From contig JAKTTS010000236.1 of NCBI GenBank assembly GCA_030560485.1, positions 1 through 23,064 of the forward strand: a stretch of 23,064 nt of DNA, read 5' to 3'. The position numbers and the translations under genes were made by a program. Origin of the DNA: Ascoidea tarda (nom. inval.) (taxonomy: Eukaryota > Ascomycota > Saccharomycetes > Ascoideales > Ascoideaceae). Positions 1 to 10,431 of the stretch are shown piece by piece. Under the pieces are notes generated by a model that was given only the letters and a program-made list of their open reading frames with translations, was not told the DNA's origin and made no database searches. Within the stretch, counting starts at the first letter, position 1, and the number at the start of each line of letters is the position of its first letter.

Positions 1-399
1 ATATAAACTGAAAATTGGGAAGAGAGGCAATAAAAATATTCATCGTACATTACAAAAACGTGTACTTTGACCGCAGTGAGCACGCATGTGGAGTAGTGCG
101 TGTCAACGTACGAGATAATAGTTCACGTTTCAACACTTTTCTGTAACCGTTTACCGTATGCATCATTCAGCATAATATATCCGACTTGCTCGTCAGGCGC
201 GAGAGTCACAAATAATCATGTTAATCCTCAGCCTGGAAAAAAAACTTACATTATTAGAAAAAAATGTAAAAAAAAATAACTAGTTATAAACCAATGACAT
301 GAAAATAGTAAAATCAAAAATAAATAATGGAAACAAAAAATTTTCTCAAAATACTGTTTGACAAAAAAATTGAAGAAACACATTTGTTTTATGTACTAC
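1..399. other. Gene-free flank of the retroelement fossil
   Basis: No coding region is visible. Bases about 55-220 are noticeably richer in G and C than the surrounding AT-rich DNA, and bases 240-380 are A-rich. This is where the 3' LTR of the fossil next door should lie, because the element reads on the minus strand. I could not find a convincing long direct repeat between this stretch and 4450-5300, so no LTR is called. A short motif with GTGTC followed by TCACG occurs near 97-130 and again near 5012 and 5243. Confidence 0.5.
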
Positions 400-3300
400 T
401 TACATTTGAAACAATTTTAGCGATTTTGTGACAATAAAAGTAAATAGAGATTTTGTCAACATGTCGGCTAAGATCGCAGCAGTATTAACTTCTGCAAATT
501 CAAAAGCGACAGCAACATTTTTTCTAATAAACTGATACAGGAATAAAATGAATTTTGAATTTTTATAATTTGTAAACAATTTTGCTAAATTCACGGCAAA
601 ACTGTTATTCAAAAAACTAATTGGCTTAACCGCTAAACCTCCAATCTGATGTTACACCAGAATAATCAAAATTTTTTTTTAAGTTGATTTAATGAGAGCA
701 ATGTACTTTGCTTTGCAATTTAGTAATAATACCTACATCTTGGTTTTTAGAGTTTAATGAGACCAGCAAATCAGCAATAATAGTGATATTGACGCCAACC
801 AATTATTTTTCAACAAAACCACCTTCCCAATTAATTTAGTTAAAATTAACAAAATGGACAGTGGCAAATTTCTAATTAAATAAAGACATGTAATTTGCTT
901 TTAACTACGCAAGAATTTTTGACAAAGATTAAAGAACAGTCAGCAGGCCTTTGAAAATAATGACTGGATCATCCAAAAAAAATGCAAAATCGTAACGTGA
1001 GCAATGTTTAGGAAACAAACAAAAATATTAATAATCAAATAAAAAAATGCATTGTTTTAAAATAGTTAATCTGAATTTGTAAAACCCAACAGTTCACAAA
1101 AATTAATTATCATCAAATTAAAGTATCTATCAGATGCATGAAATTTGCAATTGAACATGATTTGCCTGACACATTTGGATAGTGAAACAAAAATTTCCAC
1201 TTTAAATTGGAAAAAATCAAGTTCAAGAAATTTTCTCATAGATGAATTTTAATATTTCTTTATAAATTAAAATTCCAAATCCGGTTTGCCAAAAATACTT
1301 ATGTATTTTTAACAATCCAGCAATATTGATATCCACTGCATACAAACCTAAAATTAGTCGGACTTACGAGAGTTGACATATAACACTTTAGATTTTGGCA
1401 TGGTCTTTTTAAATTCAACAAACAATTAATCATTCTTTATTTTGTTGTAAAAGCAGAAAACGGATTGTTTGGACTCTAAAATTGATTTATTCACTTCCAA
1501 AATTTTCATAAATTTGCGGCATCGGTTATATGTGGTGATTGATTAATACTGACCATTTTGTCAATATCGCCAAAACTGAATCTAGTATTGATATCAGTTT
1601 AATGCACAATGTCCGCTTCCAAAGCTTAAACAGCAAAAAGCATTTTGAACATTTGAAATCTAATAACTAGAGTAAATGGTTTTCTATCGTCAATAATTTT
1701 AACAACTTTTGGTTTTGACCCACTATTATAAGTTTTTCATATTAACTATGAAATAATATTTCACAATAATAACCCAAAAACAAACTTTAGCGTTTCATTA
1801 AAAAAAAAATGCACTGCCAGAAAGGAGTCGGTTTTTTTAATATTTGTTGACTTTTTGAGACAAACAGCGTTTTTATTTTAGGCAAACACTATTTTGATTT
1901 TTAGTGGTAGCAGCGGTAATGCAGTCAACAAGCAAAACATAAGAGGACGAAATTTATTTTTTTTTTTTGCCTAATTGGTAAACTATTTAGCAATGATGTC
2001 AAAATTGTAATATTCATTATAAGGGTTTTTATTGTTGCTTTTTTTAATAGTCAATAATCAATTATTTGTATTTCATCAGTGATAGAATAAACTTTTTTTT
2101 CATGAATCAAAATGCAAACTTTTCAATAGCCCTTTTGAATTTTGTTAGTTTCATTGGTATTAGATGTATATTCTGTATCAAAATTAATACACTCATTCAC
2201 AATTTCGGCATTTTTATTGTTTCGGTTTGAGCATAAAAAAATAAATGATTATTCAAAAGAATCATGTGTTTTCTTAATGAAACTAATTGTATTAATATTA
2301 TCGAACAAAATGAATTTTCATTTTATACTTCAATAAAAAATTGGGATTATTTTAACGGCAGAAAAATTTTTAACACCGGCAGATGTATACCAATTTGTTT
2401 TGAATAGACAATTTGTTTTAGTAAAACGACATTAAAAAGGTACCATTACTGTGACATTGTTGAAATAATAGACTGTATATGTTTTTTGTTGTTTATCGTG
2501 AACAGCAAAACAAGATATCACAAGTGTATCAGCTAGTTTTCTTCAACGCAAAACCAGTGGGGCTATTGCATAAATAGCACATCAAAATACTCGAAAATGA
2601 TTGCCATTGACTTAAGTCTCAATAACAATTTCTTATGGTAAATATACCGACAGTAAGTATTTTCTGTAATCAAATTAAGCAAATTAAACCCCACGTTTAG
2701 CAGCTTCATTTCATGAAACATCAGAATCATTTCTTTTTACCAAAAAGGCTGTTGCTTTTGAAATAATAATTTTTTGCTAGTGCTCAGCAAATCCAGTTTG
2801 TTGAGACTAAATGAGTAGCCTTTTTTTTTCGGATATTATTATCATCACAACACTAACAAAACATTTTAGTGTAGAACTCATTGTTTTATTTTCCCGTCAT
2901 TACTTCTTTACCCAATGGATTTAAAAAGTGGTTAATTTATACAATGGTTTTTTCCTAACATAGGAACGAATCATCCAAAGGATTCACCAAAATATAAAAA
3001 AATTAATCAATAACAGAAATAAAAAAATATACGCTGTTTTCAACTGCAATCAAAAATAAAAACCCAACAAGATTAGCAAAAACAAATTGTTATATCTGAT
3101 TGCAACATAAAATCAAAGTTTTAATAAAAATTTTTGTTTCATTTACTCTTTGACATGAATCACAAGTTCACGAACAATCTATTTTAACATCATAAAGTTT
3201 TGAAACTTGAATTTTGGGTGGTCGACCAGAATTATCAAGCATATCAAAAAACCCACATTAAAAATTTCAGAAATTTCAATTTTAAGCAACATTCATAAAA

Positions 3301-4446
3301 CTCATTCAAAACTTCTTGACGAACCAAAATCTCAACGACATATTTTTCATGGTAAACAAATTTAAATTTAGCACCGTTACTAAAAGAAACAGATATAAAA
3401 CTTAAATTTGTTCTATTTGAGGCAAATGAAACTTTTTGAGGTTTTAACTGATTGAGAAATTAAACAGTACCAATACTTTTAGCTTCATCTTTAAAAATTT
3501 TAAACCTAATTAATTTGCTGACAATTAGCTTAGAGCTAAAAACCAAATAGTTGGTAATACAGATATAATGAAAAACATTAAAATTTAAGTAAATTTTTAA
3601 AAAATCAAACTGAAATGTTTGATTGACATTGTTAGACAGTGAAACTAAGGCAGTAGTAGTTACATTGTTAGACAATCTATCAGTCAATAGCCTAGAAGCC
3701 ATTCACTTAAAACATAAATCACAAATATGACGAGATCTGAAGAATGTCAAAAAAAAAATTTTTATTTCATTTGGTTGTGGTCACCATCAGCTGTTAAACT
3801 GGTAGCACCAAAAACAATCATCACAAATAACAATTTTCAAGCACCAAACACATTATTGCCAAAATCATTGATTAAGACTTTACAATTAGACAATGTAATT
3901 ATGCATTTGTCTGCAAATTGAATAAAAGAATTGGTTTCATAAAAGTTTTCACAGATTGAAACGGCAATAAAAATTGCAAGAGTTTTATTTCTGACTTTAA
4001 TTTTATCAAATTCAGTTAAAACCCGTCGAAAAATTTGAAGCAATTTTTTTTGAAACAGATCTGGTTTTCCATTGACAAAAAATCAACACCTTATTTAAAA
4101 AATTCATTGTTTTAACCTCATTATTAAAATAAAATTTTTAAGTTGTATTAATACGACAGCAATATAATTCCTGTTGTGAAATTTACTTCATATCTTAAAT
4201 AAAAACAACCACTTAGTAATTAACTAAAAACAAGAAAATCCGGCTTAATTGTAACAATCTTCATGTTATCATCATTATCGAAAACAACACCGGATTGTAT
4301 ATTTTTTTGACATGATGAATCATGGTGACCGATTTTGAAATCAAAACTACAACCGCCGATAATAAAAAGGGCAGCATGACGCAAGTGATAAGAATCATGC
4401 CAAATAATTTAGCAATTTGGGTTTTAACCTGATGATGAATTTTCAA
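400..4446 (-). mobile_element. Decayed Ty1/copia-type LTR retrotransposon (fossil)
   Basis: The minus strand carries separate tracts that resemble the domains of copia polyproteins, in the right order. RNase H-like: about 400-720, with a KYIALI motif near the upstream end and the typical LADMLTKSL ending. Reverse transcriptase-like: about 1509-1690, with TDINTRFSFGDID matching the conserved region before the catalytic core. Integrase core-like: about 2835-3065, with ISVID and NEFYTKMF. Integrase zinc-finger-like: about 3135-3180, with TCDSCQR. Gag-like, weaker: about 3460-4446. Integrase lying upstream of reverse transcriptase is the copia (Pseudoviridae) order, not the gypsy order. The element is heavily broken in every domain, with many breaks, so it is an old, inactive copy. 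The outer limits are approximate and no LTR pair, primer-binding site or target duplication was recognised. The family call rests on motif recognition by eye. Confidence 0.82.
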
Positions 4447-5701
4447 AAATTATACAGTATTTAATTGAAATTGTAATAATTGTGCAATTGTGCCTAAGTT
4501 TTTAAAAACCGTTTAAAATATACCAAGAATTGATGGAAAAACGCTTAATATATACGTCAAGGATTTTAAGACAACCAATTTAGGTATTGTCAAAATTAAG
4601 CATCTGCAGTAGAGTGTTTCAGCGTGTTTGATAATAATTTACTTTTTATCAATTTTTATACGCATTACAGCATGATTGTAGTTTTGTTAGTAAATGAAAC
4701 ATTTTGTACTTTAATGTACTGAATATTTATATGTCGTCTTTGGTCTAATTTTTTAGTTCAAATTTTTACGTTGTTTTTGACGTATTAGCTATAATTGCAA
4801 TATTAGTTATTCGCTTGTTAACTAATTTATTTGATACAAACAATTTTTAGCAGACCGTTATATTCAGTGTTTCCTGATCCTATCTTTAGTACATATTTTT
4901 AATTTTTGTTCAACGTATTAAATACAAGTCTATTATTAATATATTACTTGTTAATCATTGTATCAACTATGAACATTCTTCAGCACAATTACACATAAAA
5001 TGCTTGTCACGTGGGTGTCAATAAGTCACGCTTTAAAATTCCGGGAGTTTTTTTACTTGTTTTTAATTTTATTATTAATATCAATAAATTGTTACTACGA
5101 TACTGTTATTTAATCAATTTTAGTTGTTTATTTTTATTATGAATTTTCTCCAACAAATTTCCAACAAATATATATGATGCATAGTACTAGGTAACGTGTC
5201 TTCAAATATTACATGACAAACACACATACCGGGCGTCCCAATATGCGTGTCTATTTATCACGCTTCAGCAGTAGCACCTTGCTTTGTTTTCTACATCCTA
5301 TATATGCAGAGCCTTCAGCCCAAACTTTTTGTTGACACTATTACCTTTATTACAACGTATCGGGTACTCATTAAACATTATCTATTTAGTTAGCATCAGT
5401 TTTATCTTTTATGAACCATCTCCATCAAATTGCGAATCACTCGCTTTGAAGCATTGAAGAACTTGGATATTTTTGTCATGGCATTACGAACTTTACGGCA
5501 TCAGATTTGTTGAGAAGGTGCATCCGCTTCCGGAGGAAATGCTCGAAGTCAGGTTTCGAAATCTTAATATTCTGCATCAGGAACTGGCATTTCTCCATAC
5601 TTGTGTTGAGGTGATGGCCAGGAATGGGGATATAAAAAGAAACGACTTGCACTAGTTTCTTTTCTTAACTGCTGAAATCTTTAATTAGTCTATTTGCTTT
5701 A
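4447..5701. other. AT-rich spacer between fossil and ARD1
   Basis: No supportable gene. The first 800 bases are AT-rich and could hold the lost 5' LTR and leader of the neighbouring retroelement. A CACGTG hexamer, within GTCACGTG, lies at 5008-5013. A dyad with GCGTG and CACGC arms lies at about 5244-5262. From about 5450 to 5650 base composition becomes more balanced. An open frame there has no upstream ATG and no recognisable product, and this part more likely belongs to the ARD1 upstream region. Confidence 0.5.
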
Positions 5702-5711
5702 AATTATAATC

Positions 5712-5720
5712 TATATATAA
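5712..5720 (+). promoter_or_regulatory. Probable TATA element of ARD1
   Basis: TATATATAA lies about 116 bp upstream of the chosen ARD1 ATG, a normal distance for a budding yeast TATA box. A second TATAAA-like site is near 5631. The stretch between the TATA element and the ATG is pyrimidine-rich, as is common in yeast leaders. The assignment is by position and sequence only. Confidence 0.5.
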
Positions 5721-5835
5721 GATCACATTTCTCGTTCTCTTCCGTTTTTCATTATTGAATAAAATATCTTTTCTAGTGAACCTTCTACTGAACTTCTTTC
5801 CACTCTATTTTTATTTTTTTTTTCATCTACTTAAA

Positions 5836-6681
5836 ATGACTGTTGAAATGCCATCAATTTCTGAAATTGTTCCTTCTTTTAGGTTAGATGGTCGTGTCGC
5901 TGTTGTTACTGGTGGTTCTGGAGGGATGGCTGCGGTTTTGAATAAAGCTCTTTTAGCTCAAGGTGCCTCCGTCGCTTTGGTTGATATTGACCAAGCAATT
6001 GTTGATAAAGCTGGTATTGAATTGGCTAACTGGGCAACATATAATAATGTTGAAGTTACTACCAATGGGGTCAAGAAGATTTCTTCTTGGGAATGCGACG
6101 TTACCAACTACGATCAAATCACCCAAGTTTTAAATGAAATATCTGAATTTCACCAAAGTATTCCAGATTTGCTTATTCACACTGCTGGTTTTTGTAATAA
6201 TTTTGAAGCACTTGAATATCCTCCTGATAAAATGAAGAGTTTAATCGAGGTTAATTTACTAGGCTCGCTCTATTTCCCTCAAGTTATGGCCAAATTGTTG
6301 GTTAAAGCTTCTAAACCTGGTTCTTTTATTCTTATAGGCTCCATGTCTGGAGTTATTGTTAATTATCCCCAAAACCAAGTGGCGTACAACGCTTCTAAAG
6401 CAGGTGTGATTCATGCTGTTAAGTCATTAGCCACTGAATGGGCAAAATATAATATCAGAGTAAATTGTCTTAGCCCTGGATATATCTTAACTCCATTAAC
6501 CAAGAAGGTAATTGGAGAGAATATTGAAATTAAAAACGCTTGGGAGTCAAGAATTCCAATGAATAGAATGGCTGATCCAAAAGAATTTGTTGGTTCCATC
6601 TTATATCTTGCTAATCATGACGCTTCCAGCTATACAACTGGGGAAAATCTCGTTGTTGACGGTGGGTATCAATGCTGGTAG
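5836..6681 (+). CDS. ARD1: D-arabinitol 2-dehydrogenase, short-chain dehydrogenase
   Basis: Likely interconverts D-arabinitol and D-ribulose with NAD(H) in the cytosol, linking pentitol metabolism to the pentose phosphate pathway. The 281-residue product has the same length as Candida ARD1 and is closely similar along its whole length by recall, including the start (MPSISEIVP), RVNCLSPGYILTPLT and the ending VVDGGYQCW. The Rossmann glycine motif is TGGSGGM (residues 25-31), a family variant of TGxxxGIG. The acid at the end of beta 2 (D50) favours NAD. The catalytic set is N140, S171 (in GSMSG), Y184 and K188 (YNASK). The ATG at 5836 is chosen because the upstream open frame has no ATG and the family starts here. 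It has no CTG codon and no intron. A related sugar or polyol reductase of the Sou1 type is the main alternative. Confidence 0.9.
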   Translation: MTVEMPSISEIVPSFRLDGRVAVVTGGSGGMAAVLNKALLAQGASVALVDIDQAIVDKAGIELANWATYNNVEVTTNGVKKISSWECDVTNYDQITQVLNEISEFHQSIPDLLIHTAGFCNNFEALEYPPDKMKSLIEVNLLGSLYFPQVMAKLLVKASKPGSFILIGSMSGVIVNYPQNQVAYNASKAGVIHAVKSLATEWAKYNIRVNCLSPGYILTPLTKKVIGENIEIKNAWESRIPMNRMADPKEFVGSILYLANHDASSYTTGENLVVDGGYQCW

Positions 6682-7672
6682 TTAACAAGTACCCCTACAA
6701 TTACTTAATGTTTTTTTGTTGTTTATTTTTGTTCTGTTGCCTTCTTTTGTTTATTTTTCGTTTTCACTATTATTTTTTTACCTCTAGGCAGCCTTGTCAC
6801 CTACTTGACCTTTTTGGTTTTATATCATGTTTATTTCTTGAATGAACCATTTTTTTAATCCCCATACTTCTTCATACACTCTTCTAAATCATTTGTACTT
6901 TTTATTTCCAGGATTTTTACTTTCTATCTGTGTTTTTACTGAAAGTGAATTCAAAATAATACATTATCCTTTTTATTAGTGCACAGCTTATTTTAATCTA
7001 CAGTTTTGGAATTTATTGTTTCCAAATTATTTGAAATAATTTCAAGGCCAAAATTGTCAAGTAGCTATAGTTCTGCTATCTTTTCTGTACTCACCCTTTC
7101 TTTAGCGAATATTGCGATAAAAATTCTTCAAAGTCATCATTCCGAAGTTACAAAACTTCATGACCTTGAAAATTTTTCACGGAACAATCCTAAAGAAAAT
7201 CCTTCCCCAGATTTCGTCGTAAATCTGCCTTTGACTTGTCGAGAATCATTCCAACTTTAGTTGAATTGCACCCTTTAACAAGAAAAAAACCTTCTTTCTT
7301 AGTCTTTCTCTGCCAAAGGTGAAACAATGTTACTTTAGATGGGGTAGTTGAACTATCTCATATTTAATGAAATTTCTTCAGGGCAAAACCAAACCAACTA
7401 GCGTCGAATTGGAAAATAAAAATTCGAAATCTAGTTAAAAAGATTAATAAAAATTATTGTAGAAAATTTGTGGCTTACCCGCGAAAACAATTAAAAATGA
7501 AAACCATGAAAAACGGAAACTAAGACAAAAACAAAAATAATAAAAATATTGGATGAAAAAGAAAGTATAACTTAGATAAAAAGGATAAAAGATAACTTAA
7601 AAAAAAACGATAATAGATTAACAAAAAAGCAAAACACACAAAAACCTAAATAATAACCCTATCTGAACAGTG
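6682..7672. other. Convergent intergenic region ARD1/RGD1
   Basis: These 990 bases lie between the 3' ends of ARD1 (+) and RGD1 (-). The ARD1 side is T-rich, fitting 3' processing signals on the plus strand. The RGD1 side (7430-7670) is A-rich on the plus strand, the mirror image. In the middle, 7006-7260 is an open frame of 84 codons without any ATG, directly preceded by a pyrimidine-rich stretch ending in CAG. It is not annotated as a gene because there is no start and no recognised homology. Confidence 0.6.
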
Positions 7673-9931
7673 TCATTCCGCCTCGAATATTTCATCTGCT
7701 GCTAGCATTAAATATTCAATCACTTTACTTTGATAACTTTTTTCATCTGGATTTGTAATTGCAAAGGATAAAAGCGTGGGGCCCCAAATGATCCCAATAT
7801 TACTGGCAGACATACGATTTGTATCTTGCCTTTGGGAAACTCTTCTGAAATGAAATAGTAAGGATCTCAAAGTCCAATATGGCCCGTCAGGTAAAGCATA
7901 AACAGTTTGATGAAGCTTTTTAACTCTCGATTCAGGTGGTAACCTTGCTGCAGCAATAAACTCGGGATATAGTTCATTACTTAACAATGGTTCAGGCAAT
8001 GAAATAAAATATGCTTTCAACAAGCTTGCAATCAAGTATATCTCGCCATCAGAAGCAGAATTATCTGTAGGAATTATTTGAATAACGTTATTAGGATTTG
8101 AGTCAATCGATTCCTTTAACTCTTGAAGCTTGAGTTGGTTCCCACTAGTTCTATAAATGCCTTCAGTGTCTAGCCCATATAGATCAATTAAAGTAATACA
8201 ATATTTCACAATATAAGGTACAAAGTTTTCTTCCCCTTGGTACCTTATTAATGTGTCAATATCATTTCCAAATGTTTTCACATTGACTGGTGGTATGATA
8301 ATACCTGGTAAAGGCGCAACACTTAATCCAAGACTAGAAAATCCTCGATTCGTTCTGGTGGGAATATAAGAAGATGTTGACGTTACAGACTGGGTGAAAT
8401 CTGGCGTTATTGTGGAGGTCGATGTTGATGTTGGTCCTTCGTTACTACCGGTTCCAAAGTTATTTCCCCCAGTTGTAGAAAAGTTAAGGCCTGATGAAGT
8501 AATTCCGCCATAAGTGTTACCTTCAGATGTTTTATTGGCAGTCAAAGGTTGAACATTGGACATGACTGAAAATCTGAAATCGGCGTTGTTATTAGTATTG
8601 CTATTATTGGCGTTAAAAGAATCAATGCCATTGCTATGAATAAGTGGATCGTGCTTTAAAGCACTAGCATCAACGTTGTTTTGATTAGTAACCGAATTTT
8701 TTTCTTGGATAGAAAAAGTGTCGTTGTTGGTGGACAAGATACTTGAATCGAAATCGACGTTATTATTAGTAGACGCATTATTATTGATCAAGTCCCCCAA
8801 GTTATATGTAGAAGTAGTAAGCCCATTATTTTGGTTTGCATTTGTGTTTGATTTGAAACCTGAGTTGATGCTGGAATTAAGATTTGCGTTATAGTTGGCT
8901 TGTGAGTTTTGAAATGAAGGATGTAGTTTGTACTGAATTGGAATATATTCTTTTTTTGGGGTTTTTCTATGAAAGCGCATTAGATAGTCATATAAGTCCT
9001 TTTCTACATTGACTGAAGATGCAATGTTTTTAATAGAAGGCTTTTTAGAGTCAATTGAAGCCGGAGAAATAGTGACTGCAAGATGCATTAGTAAAGATTC
9101 TTCAAAGTTGGTATATTCTTGCAATTTCAAGGATAATGAAATATCAATTTCTAAAATCAAGTCTCTAAGTTGGGCTGAATAATTTGGACGGTAAAGATCC
9201 ACTAACTTCTTTTTAATTGACTGCGATGCTTCAGACTTGGATCTGTAGTCACTTTCTGCAGTTGAAATTTTGAAAGATAGTTCTTCCTCTTGTTGAAGTG
9301 TTGTCTTTGCACCTTTGATAGTGAATTTTGTTCTGTTTGGGCTTGTAGTTCTGACCTTTTCAAGGCTTTTACACAAGCTATTGTACTTTATTTTCGCTTT
9401 CTCAGCTAATTGAATAGTTTCAAGGCATTCCTGTTCACGTTTCCGAGCTTCATCTTTGATTGATTTCCTTCGCTCTTTTATTAATTCTTTCAAATAATTC
9501 AAATCATCTGAAATTCTAATCACAGACTGCACATAGGAATTGCCAAATCCAAGTAACTTCTCCTCGATAGATAAGATGGCCGAAAACTGCTTGACAAAAG
9601 AATCATCTTTGATCAACTTATTGGATGTGTTTTTCTTTATTGTTTCATTAGTTGACCTAGATAGCTTTTTTAGATGGGTGTAATTGTCTGACTTAGAGTT
9701 GGCCTTTCTGCTCAAATACCTTGCAAATTCTTCGCAGGTCTCAATGGATTGCTTCAATCTTTTAGACAAAGCATCTAGAGAGTAATCTGATTTTAAGACC
9801 GAAGAGATAGCTTCATCAGCTAAATCAACTGAAGGTTGTGGTGGTGGGTCTGTTAGAGAGATTCTCCTATTAGCAGGCCCCTCATCTTTGTTTATCTTGG
9901 ATACTGGAGTGGGAGGAATGATTTCAGTCAT
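7673..9931 (-). CDS. RGD1: Rho GTPase-activating protein with F-BAR domain, Rgd1-like
   Basis: The 752-residue product combines an N-terminal FCH/F-BAR membrane-binding coiled-coil region (about 45-300) with a C-terminal RhoGAP domain (about 551-752), the architecture of Saccharomyces Rgd1. In that yeast it stimulates GTP hydrolysis by Rho3 and Rho4 at sites of polarised growth. In the GAP domain the arginine finger is R594 (GIYRTSG). The other conserved residues are K639 (LLKAYF), N711 (SASNIG) and P717 (IWGP). A Pro-rich stretch lies near residues 28-35. The linker at about 345-535 is Ser/Asn/Thr-rich and presumably disordered, and it probably accounts for the extra length over the Saccharomyces protein. 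The ATG is the first in the frame. I saw no in-frame CTG codon. The gene is divergent from JEM1. Confidence 0.9.
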   Translation of the reverse strand: MTEIIPPTPVSKINKDEGPANRRISLTDPPPQPSVDLADEAISSVLKSDYSLDALSKRLKQSIETCEEFARYLSRKANSKSDNYTHLKKLSRSTNETIKKNTSNKLIKDDSFVKQFSAILSIEEKLLGFGNSYVQSVIRISDDLNYLKELIKERRKSIKDEARKREQECLETIQLAEKAKIKYNSLCKSLEKVRTTSPNRTKFTIKGAKTTLQQEEELSFKISTAESDYRSKSEASQSIKKKLVDLYRPNYSAQLRDLILEIDISLSLKLQEYTNFEESLLMHLAVTISPASIDSKKPSIKNIASSVNVEKDLYDYLMRFHRKTPKKEYIPIQYKLHPSFQNSQANYNANLNSSINSGFKSNTNANQNNGLTTSTYNLGDLINNNASTNNNVDFDSSILSTNNDTFSIQEKNSVTNQNNVDASALKHDPLIHSNGIDSFNANNSNTNNNADFRFSVMSNVQPLTANKTSEGNTYGGITSSGLNFSTTGGNNFGTGSNEGPTSTSTSTITPDFTQSVTSTSSYIPTRTNRGFSSLGLSVAPLPGIIIPPVNVKTFGNDIDTLIRYQGEENFVPYIVKYCITLIDLYGLDTEGIYRTSGNQLKLQELKESIDSNPNNVIQIIPTDNSASDGEIYLIASLLKAYFISLPEPLLSNELYPEFIAAARLPPESRVKKLHQTVYALPDGPYWTLRSLLFHFRRVSQRQDTNRMSASNIGIIWGPTLLSFAITNPDEKSYQSKVIEYLMLAADEIFEAE

Positions 9932-10431
9932 TGAGAAGCATTAATTTGATATCAAAAACGACACAATATCACCTGAAGTGTCTTTGAGCACTGTATAGGC
10001 CTGAAAAAGGTGAGAAAAAGCAATATACACTGGTGGATTAAATCAGCGGCAGAATAAATTGTACCTTCACCTTCATCACCCTTTTTGATCAGCCTTGAGG
10101 AAGAGCCGATGTGAATAGTTCCGGGAAATCCGAGTCTCGATTACTAGAGGGGTCTGCGGTACAGCCCCAAGAGGTCTGTCTTTTTCCAAAACGTTTTTTT
10201 CACCAGCCACGCCCTGTTTAAAACAAATAATGTTTAAAATGGGTAGTGGCCAAAGGGGGCACTGCCCGCCCAAAAACAATGCTTCGCAAAGTGCATCGTC
10301 TGCACCAACCTTCTCCTTTGGGTCTCAGCCCTCAATCACAGGTGAGCTCAAAACCTGCATCTCAACCAAAGCATATAATCCATTTTCAACACTTTTTGCT
10401 AGCTAGTGTTGTTGATGGTCTTACACTGGCA
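9932..10431. other. Divergent promoter region RGD1/JEM1
   Basis: This 500-bp spacer must hold the promoters of both RGD1 (-) and JEM1 (+). Bases about 10080-10340 are clearly richer in G and C than the rest of the spacer and contain a hairpin at 10149-10168. The JEM1 frame stays open upstream of its chosen start back to 10246, with an in-frame ATG at 10279. No tRNA or unfolded-protein-response element was recognised. Confidence 0.55.
10149..10168. repeat. GC-rich hairpin in RGD1/JEM1 spacer
   Basis: GGGG-T-CTG, then a CGGTA loop, then CAG-CCCC. The arms pair over seven base pairs with one bulged T, which is strong for such AT-rich DNA. It sits in the shared upstream region, so it could be a factor-binding dyad or a structured element in a leader. 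No family is recognised. Confidence 0.5.

Noticed and set aside
5006-5160. Point centromere suggested by GTCACGTG followed by AT-rich DNA
   Set aside because: No CDEIII-like TGT...CCGAA element follows at the right spacing; CACGTG alone is a common bHLH site.
5473-5655. 60-codon open frame upstream of ARD1
   Set aside because: It opens with TTG, has no early ATG, no recognisable product and sits in the ARD1 upstream region.
5755-5835. N-terminal extension of ARD1 with a hydrophobic stretch
   Set aside because: It would start at TTG; the ATG at 5836 gives exactly the family length and start, and the extension is just pyrimidine-rich leader.
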